A stretch of 20,302 nt of DNA from JBBSTY01 sp038235385 (GCA_038235385.1 JBBSTY010000072.1:1-20302); one strand, 5' to 3'. Shown: positions 7,065 to 14,436, counted from the first letter of the stretch. The notes: a model not told the origin generated them from the sequence alone. Made by a program: numbers and translations.

Positions 7065-7712
7065 GTGAGCATCCGGCTGCTGCTGGCGGACGACCATCGC
7101 ATGCTGCGCGAAGGGCTCCGACGGTCCATGACCGATCAGGGCTTCGACGTCGTGGGTGAGGCCCGCGACGGCGACGAAGCGATCCGCCTCGCCGAGGAGC
7201 TCGTCCCCGAGGTGATCCTCATGGACGTCACGATGCCCGAGGTCGACGGCGTGGAGGCCACCCGTCAGATCCGGCTCCAGTTCCCCGAGATCAAGATCGT
7301 GATGCTCACCATGCACGCCGATCAGGAGGTGCTGGCCTCGGCGATCCGCGCCGGCGCGAGCGGCTACCTCGTCAAGGACTGCTCCACCGAGGAGATCGCC
7401 TCGGCGGTGCGGATGGCGGCCAGCGGCGAGACCGCGCTGTCGCCGCAGCTCGCCGCGTCGATGCTCAACGAGGTCCGCAAGCTCGACCAGCCCGCAACGG
7501 CCGACGAGGAACGGGTGATCACCCGCCGGGAGGAGGAGGTCCTCCAGCTCATCGCCAACGGGTGCTCCACCCCCGAGGTCGCCGAGCAGCTCTACATCTC
7601 GCAGAAGACGGTCAAGAACCACCTGGCGAGCATCTACCAGAAGCTCGACGCGCGGGACCGCACCCAGGCGGTCCTCCAGGCCGTTCGCATGGGCATCGTC
7701 CATCTGGACTGA
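7065..7712 (+). CDS. NarL/LuxR-family two-component response regulator
   Basis: A 215-aa DNA-binding response regulator. The receiver domain (1-120) has the acidic pocket Asp9/Asp10 (LADDHRMLREG), phospho-acceptor Asp54 (LMDVTMPEVDG), Thr82 and Lys104 (GYLVKD). The LuxR-type helix-turn-helix (about 148-208) reads ITRREEEVLQLIANG, then TPEVAEQLYISQKTVKNHL and IYQKLDARDRTQAV. It starts with GTG at 7065, with GAGGGGG 6 nt upstream (7052-7058). It follows the HisKA_3-type kinase on the same strand, the usual pairing for this class, so phosphotransfer from His418 to Asp54 is expected. Its targets cannot be read from the window. Confidence 0.93.
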   Translation: MSIRLLLADDHRMLREGLRRSMTDQGFDVVGEARDGDEAIRLAEELVPEVILMDVTMPEVDGVEATRQIRLQFPEIKIVMLTMHADQEVLASAIRAGASGYLVKDCSTEEIASAVRMAASGETALSPQLAASMLNEVRKLDQPATADEERVITRREEEVLQLIANGCSTPEVAEQLYISQKTVKNHLASIYQKLDARDRTQAVLQAVRMGIVHLD

Positions 7713-7730
7713 ACCACCCGAACGGGTTCA
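7710..7730. terminator. Short hairpin shared by two convergent gene ends
   Basis: TGAACCACCCGAACGGGTTCA overlaps both stop codons: the regulator TGA at 7710-7712 and, on the minus strand, the phosphatase TGA at 7728-7730. The core CCCG-AA-CGGG with TGAA/TTCA arms forms an imperfect hairpin with a three-base bulge. No T tract follows. Confidence 0.3.
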
Positions 7731-8309
7731 GCCGGCCAGGTGCGCGGTCTCGTTGAAGCTCTGCAGCACGGGTCCGCGCTCGACGGCGATCCGGGTGATC
7801 GATGCCGGCGCCACGAACATGCGCCAGGTCACCGTCTCATCGACCCCGAGCGACCAGGTGACCGCCGCCTTGATCGGTGACACGTGCGAGACCACCACGA
7901 TGTCGTGGTGGAGCGCGTCGGCGACGAGGTCGTCGAGCGCCCCGCGCACCCGCGTGCTCAGCGCCTGGAGCGACTCGCCCCCCGGCGGACGGAACGACGG
8001 ATCGCTGCGCCAGCTCGACCACGTGGCCGGTGGGATGTCTGCGAGCGGGACACCGTCGAGCTCGCCGTAGTCGAGCTCGACCCAGCGCTCGTCCACCTCC
8101 ACCGTGCACCCCGAGCTCGCGGCGATGGCATCGGCCGTCTCCCGCGTTCGGGCGAGCGGGCTCGAGACGATCCGGTCGACCCCGTGGAGCGACACCGCGA
8201 TCGCGGCCGCCTGGCGACGACCCCGCTCGTCGAGCGGCGGGTCCAGCCGACCGAGCAGCAGACCCTTGGCGTTGGCCTCCGTTCGACCGTGACGGACGAT
8301 GATCAGCAT
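7728..8309 (-). CDS. Histidine phosphatase family protein (phosphoglycerate mutase-like)
   Basis: A 193-aa histidine phosphatase. The N-terminal MLIIVRHGRTEAN carries the RHG motif with phospho-acceptor His7. SSPLARTRETA (49-59) supplies a phosphate-binding arginine, Glu78 in WVELDYGELDG is the likely acid, and SHVSPI holds the second His (142). The start at 8309 is fixed by the motif and by GAGGAGGAGG 6 nt upstream. The substrate is uncertain; alpha-ribazole phosphatase (CobC) and phosphoglycerate-mutase-like enzymes share these motifs. In M. tuberculosis a CobC-like phosphatase is fused behind RNase HI in Rv2228c, next to Rv2229c (zinc-ribbon protein). Here the phosphatase stands alone but still lies close to the zinc-ribbon gene, with one membrane-protein gene between them. 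Confidence 0.88.
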   Translation of the reverse strand: MLIIVRHGRTEANAKGLLLGRLDPPLDERGRRQAAAIAVSLHGVDRIVSSPLARTRETADAIAASSGCTVEVDERWVELDYGELDGVPLADIPPATWSSWRSDPSFRPPGGESLQALSTRVRGALDDLVADALHHDIVVVSHVSPIKAAVTWSLGVDETVTWRMFVAPASITRIAVERGPVLQSFNETAHLAG

Positions 8310-8397
8310 CGACGACCTCCTCCTCGAGCACCCTGATGGGCGCCGATCAGCAGTGCGGGCGGCTTCGACGGGCGCCACCTCGGTGCGGTGCGGCCGC

Positions 8398-8889
8398 TCA
8401 GGACGGGCTCGCCAGGTCGCGGGGCAGGTGACCGGTGCGCAGGAAGGTCCGCCGGTTCTCGGGGTCCCGGAGACCGAAGGTGGTGAAGCACCACACGAGT
8501 GCTGCCGCCCCGACCAGTTCCATCACCAGGATGACGGCCGGAGCGTGCTCGAGCTCAGGCAGGCCGCCGCTCCCGAACGAGGCGCCGAAGAACGGCCACC
8601 AGAACACCTCGGTGCGGGCCCACACCCCGTCGAGCGCGAGGTGCATCATCATCCCGATCGGCAAGCCGATCCACCGGCGCCGAACCAGCCGTCGCTTCTG
8701 GGTCGCGAGCATGACCACGCCGAGGACGGCCACGCACGCCACCAAGGTGTGGAGGACCCGAGGCCCGCCGAGCACCACCTCACCCACCGGCAGGATCGAG
8801 CCCAGCATCACCAACCGGTAGTCGAGGGCCGGGCTGCGGAACACGAACCACACGAAGGCCACGCTGATGCCGAGGAACCAGAGCAGCAT
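8398..8889 (-). CDS. Small membrane protein resembling the YdjM-like metal-dependent hydrolase family
   Basis: A 163-aa protein with four to five hydrophobic helices (about 1-17, 24-36, 45-62, a helix around 110-125 and 126-142) and a basic patch KRRLVRRR between them. Conserved-looking polar positions lie at membrane edges: LDYRLVMLGSILP, GGPRVLHTL, MMMHLALDGVW and FWWPFFG. The His and Asp in HTL and HLALDG, and the WPF motif, recall the membrane-bound metal-dependent hydrolase (YdjM/PF04307) group, but the match is partial and the acidic DVVD segment I would expect after the first LP is GEVV here. The start is uncertain. ATG at 8889 is the first good one after the upstream gene ends at 8909; the frame is open to 9150 but that would run through the zinc-ribbon gene. 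Probably co-transcribed with the neighbours on the minus strand. Confidence 0.6.
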   Translation of the reverse strand: MLLWFLGISVAFVWFVFRSPALDYRLVMLGSILPVGEVVLGGPRVLHTLVACVAVLGVVMLATQKRRLVRRRWIGLPIGMMMHLALDGVWARTEVFWWPFFGASFGSGGLPELEHAPAVILVMELVGAAALVWCFTTFGLRDPENRRTFLRTGHLPRDLASPS

Positions 8890-8908
8890 CAGCGCCGCCG
8901 GGCCGACG

Positions 8909-9622
8909 TCATCGAACCAGGATGCGGCCGCACTCGTCGCAGGTCGCCACGGCGTCGTCGGGCAGCGCGCGGAGTCGGTCGAGCGACACGGCCGAGAGGG
9001 TGAGGTGGCAGCCGCCGCAGTTGGTGCCGACCAACCTGGCGATCGGCGTGCCGGCGAAGTCGCCCCGCACTCGGTCGTAGGTCGCCAGGTGATCCGGCGG
9101 CACCGCCGCCGCGATCCCATCTCGTTCCGACCGGGCCCGGTCGAGCTCACCGCCGACGGCCGCTTCGGCGGTCGCCAGCGCGGTGACGGCCTCCTCGCGG
9201 GCCGCGTCCAGCGTCGTCCGCTCCTCGTCGAGGCGCGCCAGCTCCGCGTCGACGGGCTCGATGGCCTCCATGATCTCGATCTCGTGCTCCTCGAGCTCGT
9301 TCTGGCGGCGCTTGAGCGAGTCGTAGTCCTCCTGGAACGCCTGGAGCTCCTTGGGCGACGTGATGGTGCCGCCGTAGAGCTTGTCGTTCACGTCGGTGGC
9401 CTTCGCCTCGACGATCGCCACCTCATCGGCCAGGCGCTTCTCGTCACGGGCGAGCTCGTCACGCCGGGCTCGCGTGGTGGCGATGCGCCCGTCGATGTCG
9501 GCGACCGCCGCCCTCGCCGCCGCCAACGCCGGCCGCTCCGGCAGCGATGCCTGCCGATGCGTGATCTGATCGATGACGATGTCGTGGTCCTGGAGGCGCA
9601 GAAGCTCGTCGAAACCGCTCAC
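8909..9622 (-). CDS. C4-type zinc-ribbon coiled-coil protein (Rv2229c-like)
   Basis: A 237-aa protein. Residues about 5-175 form a long charged, heptad-rich antiparallel coiled coil (an EEHEIEIME stretch marks the far arm), interrupted by LYGGTITSPKELQAFQ (82-97), a signature loop of this family. A C-terminal zinc ribbon has Cys202/Cys205 (NCGGC) and Cys228/Cys231 (CDEC). The family is widespread in actinobacteria and beyond; a nucleic-acid or chaperone-like role has been suggested, but its function is not settled. It starts with GTG at 9622, supported by GGAGGAG at 9630-9636 with 7-nt spacing. The stop at 8909 lies 19 nt before the next gene start. Confidence 0.88.
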   Translation of the reverse strand: MSGFDELLRLQDHDIVIDQITHRQASLPERPALAAARAAVADIDGRIATTRARRDELARDEKRLADEVAIVEAKATDVNDKLYGGTITSPKELQAFQEDYDSLKRRQNELEEHEIEIMEAIEPVDAELARLDEERTTLDAAREEAVTALATAEAAVGGELDRARSERDGIAAAVPPDHLATYDRVRGDFAGTPIARLVGTNCGGCHLTLSAVSLDRLRALPDDAVATCDECGRILVR

Positions 9623-9673
9623 AGGTCATCTCCTCCGGCCACGATCGGCCTGGCGAATCATCGGACGGGGGTG

Positions 9674-9679
9674 AGGCTA
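9674..9679 (-). promoter_or_regulatory. Candidate -10 box of the zinc-ribbon gene
   Basis: On the minus strand, GGTAGCCTC contains TAGCCT, 51 nt before the GTG at 9622. GTAGCCT also stands before the 77-aa gene at 14161. Confidence 0.3.
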
Positions 9680-9744
9680 CCGCCGTGCCCCGACCCCCCG
9701 AACGGCGCCCGACGATCGGAGCGGATCGACGCGCAGAGAGACAA

Positions 9745-9773
9745 CCGGATCGGCGCGGTGATCGTCGATCCGG
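9745..9773 (-). terminator. Intrinsic-terminator-like hairpin downstream of the PBP gene
   Basis: CCGGATCG (9745-9752) and CGATCCGG (9766-9773) form a perfect 8-bp stem with a 13-nt loop. On the minus strand it is followed by TTGTCTCTC, a T-rich run in otherwise GC-rich DNA, about 85 nt past the PBP stop codon. Confidence 0.5.
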
Positions 9774-9802
9774 ACATCGGTTCGAGGCCCACCCGCCCGA
9801 CC

Positions 9803-9824
9803 ACGTCGGCCGGCCACCCGACGT
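9803..9824 (-). terminator. Second hairpin downstream of the PBP gene
   Basis: ACGTCGG (9803-9809) pairs with CCGACGT (9818-9824) over an 8-nt loop, 33 nt after the PBP stop. With the hairpin at 9745-9773 it makes a tandem pair, so the PBP transcript probably ends in this 235-nt gap and the zinc-ribbon gene has its own promoter. Confidence 0.35.
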
Positions 9825-9857
9825 CGGCGCCGCACCGGTCGGAGCGACCGCCGTGGA

Positions 9858-11903
9858 TCAGTTGTTGTACTCGCCGGAGCCCTGGCCGCCACCGGCCAGA
9901 CGGTTGTCGCCGAGTCCCTGCACCGTCCGGCCACCACGCGTGCCGTCGCAGCGTGGGAAGCCCACGTCGGGGACCTGATCGTGGAACCACGTGTTGAGCT
10001 GGGCCCAGATGCGCGCCGGGTACACACCACCGAAGTTCTCCTGACCGCCGATGTACTCGGTGTTCTCGGTCTGATCGTCGGGGTTGCCCATCCACACCGC
10101 CGTCGTCAGGTAGGGCGTGAAGCCCACGAACCAGGTGTCGGTGCCGCCGTCGGTGGTGCCGGTCTTGCCCGCCGCCGCCTGGCTGCCGAGGCTGGCCCGG
10201 CGACCGGTGCCCGAGCGCACGTTCTCCTCGAGTACCTGGGTGGCCAGGCAGGCGGTCTGCTGGGAGAACGCCCGGGTGCCGTCGGGGGTGTGCTGGTAGA
10301 TGACCTGGCCGTTGCGATCCTCGATCCGATCGATCAGGTAGTACGGCTCGTGCACTCCGCCGTTGGGGATCGTCGAGTACGCCGAGGCCATCTCGATGGG
10401 GGTGCTCTCCCTCGATCCGAGCGGGAGCGACGGGACGTCGATGAGGTCGCTCGTCATGCCCATCTTGCGGGCCAGGTCGATGACGTTGTTCAGACCGACC
10501 ACGTACCCGAGGCGCACGAACGCACCGTTCGACGACGAGGTGGTGACCGACGTGAGCGAGCCGCCGTTGCCCGACTCCACGCGATAGGGGTTGGGGATGC
10601 CGTTCGGGTTCGGGAAGTCGCCGGCGCCGCCCACGTAGTCCGCAGGGACGTTGCCCTGTTCGAGCGCGGTGAGCAGGACGAACGTCTTGAACGACGAGCC
10701 GGTCTGACGCCCGGGCTGGTGGGTGGCGATGTTGAACTGGTAGAAGTCGAAACCGGGCCCGCCCACCATCGCCCGCACCGCACCCGAGGACGGCTCGATC
10801 GACACCGACACACCCTGCACGTTCTTGTCGTTCTTCGGGACGATGTCGCGGATCGCCCGCTCGGACTCGACCTGCAACCCGGGGTTCAGCGTGGTGAACA
10901 CCTTCAGCCCGCCGCCGAACACGTTGTTGTACCGCGCGGTGTAGTCGCTCCCCACGTTGAAGCGGGGATCGTTGAGGAGCTGCTGCTTGACCTCCTCGGC
11001 GAAGTAGCCCTGCTGTTCGGGCAGCTGCAACGAGCCGCAGCTCGTCGCCGTGGCGTCGGCCACCGAGCACCGGTCGACCGGCAACGGCTCGCTGCCCAAC
11101 GATCGGGCTTGATCGGCGGTGATCTTGTCGAGGTGGACCAGCCGATCGAGCGCGATCTGGCGCTGCTTGGTGGCCGCCTGCGGGTGCAGGGTCGGATCGT
11201 ACGCGGCCGGGTTGGAGATGACGGCGGCGAGCATGGCGCCCTCGGCCCAACCGAGGTCGCCGACGTCCTTGCCCCAGTAGGTCTCGGCCGCGGCCTGCAC
11301 GCCGTACGCTCCGGCACCGAAGTACACGGTGTTGAGGTACTTCTCGAGGATGTTGTCCTTCGCGGCGCGCACCGGATCGTCGGCGCCGAACTCGGTGGCG
11401 AACTCGGTGAGCTGCTGCTCGAGCCGGATGGCGATCGCCGCCTCCTTCGACTTGCGGCCGAAGGTCTGCTCGTCGTCGAGCAGGGCGTTCTTCACCAGCT
11501 GCTGAGTGATGGTGGAGCCACCCTGCTCCACCCCACCGGCCGAGACGTTCTCGAGGAGCGCCCGGAAGTTGGCCTTGAGGTTCACGCCGCCGTGGTTGTA
11601 GAAGTCGGCGTCCTCGACCGCGAGCACCGACTGCTGCACCGTCTCGGGGACCGCCGCCAACTTGACCGGTTGGCGGTTCTCCTCGCCGTGGAGCGTCGCC
11701 AACAGCGCACCGTCGCCGGCGTAGATGTACGAACGCTCGGCGTAGTCGTCGAGCTGGGCGAGGTCGATCTCCTCGGGCTCAGCACGGTTGGCGCTCACCA
11801 GGTCGCTGGCGAAGGGGCTGATGATCACGAACGAACCCGCGACGAGCGCCGCAGTGACCACGATGACCAGGGCGAGGCGGAGAAGTGAGGAAAGGGCGTG
11901 CAC
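9858..11903 (-). CDS. Class A penicillin-binding protein (transglycosylase/transpeptidase)
   Basis: A bifunctional peptidoglycan synthase of 681 aa: a short cytoplasmic start, one membrane anchor (about 7-31), then extracytoplasmic domains. The GT51 transglycosylase domain (about 70-260) has catalytic Glu97 in AVEDADFYNHGG, GGSTITQQLVKN (128-139), FGRKSKEA, and KYLNTVYFGAGAYGVQAA. The transpeptidase domain (about 330-620) has Ser403-x-x-Lys406 (TGSSFKTF), Ser457-Ser458-Asn459 and Lys580-Thr-Gly (GKTGTT), so every catalytic motif is intact. The C-terminus is a Gly-rich tail with no PASTA domain. Cys279/Cys289 could form a disulphide. The GTG at 11903 is chosen because it gives a short tail before the anchor; a TATCGT box 9 nt upstream suggests a leaderless or near-leaderless message. 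It is divergent from the LLM oxidoreductase gene. Confidence 0.95.
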   Translation of the reverse strand: MHALSSLLRLALVIVVTAALVAGSFVIISPFASDLVSANRAEPEEIDLAQLDDYAERSYIYAGDGALLATLHGEENRQPVKLAAVPETVQQSVLAVEDADFYNHGGVNLKANFRALLENVSAGGVEQGGSTITQQLVKNALLDDEQTFGRKSKEAAIAIRLEQQLTEFATEFGADDPVRAAKDNILEKYLNTVYFGAGAYGVQAAAETYWGKDVGDLGWAEGAMLAAVISNPAAYDPTLHPQAATKQRQIALDRLVHLDKITADQARSLGSEPLPVDRCSVADATATSCGSLQLPEQQGYFAEEVKQQLLNDPRFNVGSDYTARYNNVFGGGLKVFTTLNPGLQVESERAIRDIVPKNDKNVQGVSVSIEPSSGAVRAMVGGPGFDFYQFNIATHQPGRQTGSSFKTFVLLTALEQGNVPADYVGGAGDFPNPNGIPNPYRVESGNGGSLTSVTTSSSNGAFVRLGYVVGLNNVIDLARKMGMTSDLIDVPSLPLGSRESTPIEMASAYSTIPNGGVHEPYYLIDRIEDRNGQVIYQHTPDGTRAFSQQTACLATQVLEENVRSGTGRRASLGSQAAAGKTGTTDGGTDTWFVGFTPYLTTAVWMGNPDDQTENTEYIGGQENFGGVYPARIWAQLNTWFHDQVPDVGFPRCDGTRGGRTVQGLGDNRLAGGGQGSGEYNN

Positions 11904-11912
11904 AGCGCCCCG

Positions 11913-11918
11913 ACGATA
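11913..11918 (-). promoter_or_regulatory. Candidate -10 box of the PBP gene (TATCGT) inside a palindrome
   Basis: On the minus strand GGGTATCGTCGGGGCGCT precedes the GTG at 11903; TATCGT ends 9 nt before it. The box overlaps the inverted repeat CGACGA (11911-11916) / TCGTCG (11923-11928), so a repressor bound there would block the promoter. Confidence 0.35.
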
Positions 11919-11955
11919 CCCGTCGTCGGGCCGACCCCCGGGTCACCCCGTCCGA

Positions 11956-11979
11956 CCGCGCCCGGCCACCGCGCCCGGC
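11956..11979. repeat. 11-bp direct repeat in the divergent PBP/LLM promoter region
   Basis: CCGCGCCCGGC occurs at 11956-11966 and again at 11969-11979, a 13-nt period, between the PBP gene and the LLM oxidoreductase gene. It could be a tandem operator site or simply high-GC low complexity. Confidence 0.35.
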
Positions 11980-12022
11980 ACGAACCGACCGGGCGTCGGG
12001 CACGAGCCGACCTGCGCTCAGG

Positions 12023-12028
12023 TAGGTT
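12023..12028 (+). promoter_or_regulatory. Candidate -10 box of the LLM oxidoreductase gene
   Basis: CAGGTAGGTTGCCG contains TAGGTT (TANNNT), 95 nt before the ATG at 12124. It closely matches GGTAGGGTTGCCG before the response regulator. Confidence 0.3.
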
Positions 12029-12123
12029 GCCGACGCGCCCGGTGCCCGACGCGTCCGACGTGGGGATCGACGCCATGCTCCGGCGGCGCACCCGATCCGA
12101 CGACAGACTGCGAGCACGACCCC

Positions 12124-13062
12124 ATGGCCCACCCCCGGACCTTTCGAGTCGGCGTCCAGTTGCACAACGCCGCCACGTCCGCCGAATGGACCGAGCTGGC
12201 CCGCAAGTCCGAGGACCTCGGGTACTCCACGCTCTTCATGCCCGATCACTTCGGCGACCAGCTGGCGCCGATGCCGGCGCTGACCGCCGCGGCGATGGCC
12301 ACGACCCACCTGCGCATCGGCGCGCTCGTGTTCGACAACGACTACAAGCATCCGGTGGTGATGGCCAAGGAGGTGGCGACGCTCGACCTCCTCTCGGGGG
12401 GCCGGGTGGAGTTCGGACTCGGGGCCGGGTGGATGAACACCGACTACGAGCAATCGGGCATCCCCCACGATCGCGCCGGTGTCCGGATCGATCGCATGGA
12501 GGAGGCCATCGAGGTCTTCAAGGGCCTGTTCGGCGACGGACCGTGCTCCTTCGAGGGTGACCACTACTCGATCTCGGGGCTCGACGGTCTGCCCAAGCCG
12601 GTGCAGCGGCCGCACCCTCCGCTGCTCATCGGCGGGGGCGGCAAGCGGGTCCTGTCCATCGCCGCGCGCGAGGCCGACATCGTCGGCATCAACCCGGCCA
12701 TCGTGTCGGGCAACGTCGACGCCGAGTCGGCCGCCGATGCCACGGCCAAGGCCACCGACCGCAAGTCGCAGTGGATCAAGGACGCGGCGGGCGATCGCTA
12801 CGCCGACCTCGAGATCAACTGCCTGAACTTCGCGTGCATCATCACCGACGACAAGGCCGGGACGAACGAGATGATGGCCGGCCTCTTCGGCGTGACCCCG
12901 GAACAGGTCGACGAGGTGCCCCACGTCATGGTCGGTTCGGTGGCGTCGATCTGCGACGACCTCCAGGCGCGGCGCGAGCGGTGGGACATGTCCTACGTGG
13001 TCGTCCAGGCCGACGCCCTCGACGCGGCGGCGCCGATCGTGGCGGCGCTGGCCGGCACGTGA
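12124..13062 (+). CDS. LLM-class F420-dependent oxidoreductase (TIGR03621-like)
   Basis: A 312-aa luciferase-like monooxygenase-fold protein. The N-terminal strand FRVGVQLHNA, SEDLGYSTLFMPDHFGDQ, LRIGALVFDNDYKHPVVMAKEVATLDLLSGGRVEFGLGAGW, and the C-terminal-half motif PLLIGGGGKRVLSIAAREADIVGIN are the standard LLM signatures. The overall pattern fits the TIGR03621 subgroup of probable F420-dependent enzymes, which is abundant in F420-producing actinobacteria. Cofactor and substrate are inferred from family only. The ATG at 12124 begins just before the first beta strand; the frame is open upstream but through the divergent promoter region and into antisense of the PBP gene. The stop overlaps the next start as GTGA, so the two proteins are translationally coupled. 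Confidence 0.88.
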   Translation: MAHPRTFRVGVQLHNAATSAEWTELARKSEDLGYSTLFMPDHFGDQLAPMPALTAAAMATTHLRIGALVFDNDYKHPVVMAKEVATLDLLSGGRVEFGLGAGWMNTDYEQSGIPHDRAGVRIDRMEEAIEVFKGLFGDGPCSFEGDHYSISGLDGLPKPVQRPHPPLLIGGGGKRVLSIAAREADIVGINPAIVSGNVDAESAADATAKATDRKSQWIKDAAGDRYADLEINCLNFACIITDDKAGTNEMMAGLFGVTPEQVDEVPHVMVGSVASICDDLQARRERWDMSYVVVQADALDAAAPIVAALAGT

Positions 13063-14078
13063 CCGCCGTCGGGTTCGCCGGTGCGGGGATGATCGCGTCG
13101 GTGCACGCACTCGCCGCCCATGTCGCACCGGGGCTCGAGGTCACCGCCGTCGCTTCGCGCACGACGTCGAGCGCCGATGCCCTCGCTCACCAGAGCGGCG
13201 CCCGAACCGTTCGCCTCGACCAGTTGGGTGCAGCGGCCGACCTGGTGGTGGTCTGCACACCACCGTCCAACCACGTGTTCACCGCCATCGAGATGCTCCA
13301 GGCGGGTGCGGCGGTGATCGTCGAGAAGCCGCTCGCCACCACCCTTGCCGACGCCGACCGTCTCGTCGATGCGGCGTCCGCCTCGGGCGGCCGGGTGGGG
13401 TACGCGGAGAACCTGGCCTTCGCTCCGGTGTTCGAGGCCGCCATGCGCCATCGGAGATCGATGGGCCCGGTGCACCACCTCGACACGCACGTCCTGCAGG
13501 AGCGACCCACCTGGGGCGGCTTCCTGCAACCGGACTGGGGCGGAGGGGTGCTCTTCGACCTCGGCGCCCATCCGATCGCGCTCGCCCTGCTGCTCGCCGC
13601 GCCGGCACGCCCCACCGGGGTGTCGTGTCGCCTCCACCGCTCCGACGACATCGAAGTCGACGATCTCGCCGAGGTGACGCTCTCGTTCGACACCGGCCTG
13701 CATGCGACCATCACCGCCAGCTGGCGATCGCCCGCTGCGGTCTGGGACCTCCAGACCGCCAGCGCGGACGGCACCCTGCGCATCGAGCTCCTGCCCGATC
13801 TCCTGCTCGAGGTCGACGGCGAACCCGTGGCGTTGGCCCCCACCGATCCCGACCTACCTGCCCCGCAGATCAGCCAGTTCGGTTACCTCGATCAGCTGAG
13901 TTCGTTCGCGTCGGACTTCGGCGCGGGCCGGGAACCGGCGATGAGCGCCGCGTTCGGGCGCGACGTCCTCGATGTCATCTGCGGCGCCTACGCCAGCGCA
14001 CGAGCAGAGGGCCACCTCGAACCGCTCCCGTTCGCCGGACCCCGCGACCGCACGCCCCTCGAGCTCTGGCGGGGCTGA
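13059..14078 (+). CDS. Gfo/Idh/MocA-family NAD(P)-dependent oxidoreductase
   Basis: A 339-aa sugar-type dehydrogenase. The N-terminal Rossmann fold starts VTAVGFAGAGMIASVHALAA (nucleotide turn GAGMIA at 8-13). DLVVVCTPPSNHVFTAIEML and VIVEKPLATT follow, with catalytic Lys90 in the EKP motif. The C-terminal domain carries YAENLAFAP and GGGVLFDLGAHPI, with Asp167 and His171 as probable catalytic residues. The GTG start overlaps the LLM gene stop by four bases (GTGA), and no other start is plausible before the fold. Members oxidise sugars, inositols or related cyclic alcohols, but the substrate cannot be read here. Coupling to an F420-type LLM enzyme suggests the two act on the same compound or in consecutive steps. 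Confidence 0.88.
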   Translation: MTAVGFAGAGMIASVHALAAHVAPGLEVTAVASRTTSSADALAHQSGARTVRLDQLGAAADLVVVCTPPSNHVFTAIEMLQAGAAVIVEKPLATTLADADRLVDAASASGGRVGYAENLAFAPVFEAAMRHRRSMGPVHHLDTHVLQERPTWGGFLQPDWGGGVLFDLGAHPIALALLLAAPARPTGVSCRLHRSDDIEVDDLAEVTLSFDTGLHATITASWRSPAAVWDLQTASADGTLRIELLPDLLLEVDGEPVALAPTDPDLPAPQISQFGYLDQLSSFASDFGAGREPAMSAAFGRDVLDVICGAYASARAEGHLEPLPFAGPRDRTPLELWRG

Positions 14079-14113
14079 GTCGCGCCATCCGCCACTCGCT
14101 CGACGCCACTTCG

Positions 14114-14119
14114 TAGCCT
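14114..14119 (+). promoter_or_regulatory. Candidate -10 box upstream of the 77-aa gene
   Basis: TCGTAGCCTGGCG contains TAGCCT, 41 nt before the ATG at 14161. The same heptamer GTAGCCT occurs before the zinc-ribbon gene. Confidence 0.3.
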
Positions 14120-14160
14120 GGCGACGAACGGGTCTGGGCGGACCGACGAAAGAAGCGACG

Positions 14161-14394
14161 ATGAGAACACTGCTCGAGGTACCGGTCGAGTTCGGCGAGA
14201 CGCGTCTCGCTCCCACCACCGAGCTCGCCGGGCTGGCGGGGCTGGCCTCGCTCCACGACCACAGCCTCCGTCTCGCCGCACTCGTGCGCATCGCCGCCGC
14301 AGTCGCCGACGAGGACCGCGTCCGCGCCGCCGTGAGCGATCAGCGCGCCGCCGCCCGCTCAGGTCTCGTCGTGCTGCCCCGTCGCGGGCACTGA
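14161..14394 (+). CDS. Hypothetical 77-aa protein
   Basis: Not recognised. It begins MRTLLEVPVEFGE, has a Leu/Ala-rich helical middle (TELAGLAGLASLHDHSLRL and LVRIAAAVADEDRV) and ends with a basic VLPRRGH. No signal peptide or membrane helix is obvious. The ATG at 14161 has GAAAGAAG 5 nt upstream and a promoter-like box further up, which favours a real gene over a chance frame. It is the first of three small same-strand genes before the convergent acidic membrane protein. The frame is open upstream to 13972, inside the Gfo/Idh gene, but that extension is an overlap artefact. Function unknown. Confidence 0.55.
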   Translation: MRTLLEVPVEFGETRLAPTTELAGLAGLASLHDHSLRLAALVRIAAAVADEDRVRAAVSDQRAAARSGLVVLPRRGH

Positions 14395-14436
14395 TCCGGC
14401 CGTCGCACCATCCCCCAGTCGGCGTTCGACCCCTCG

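Noticed and set aside
8890..9150. N-terminal extension of the small membrane protein up to 9150
   Set aside because: It would run through the zinc-ribbon gene, and the extra 87 residues are Arg/Ser/Pro-rich shadow sequence.
9981..11888. 635-codon plus-strand open frame opposite the PBP gene
   Set aside because: An antisense shadow: the minus strand carries a PBP with every catalytic motif intact, and the plus frame is repetitive Arg/Val/Leu/Gly sequence.
11788..12123. 112-codon upstream extension of the LLM oxidoreductase
   Set aside because: It overlaps the PBP N-terminus in antisense and the divergent promoter; the family begins at the strand just after the ATG at 12124.
13972..14160. Upstream in-frame extension of the 77-aa protein into the Gfo/Idh gene
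   Set aside because: The ATG at 14161 has its own ribosome site and promoter-like box; the extension lies within a confident gene in another frame.
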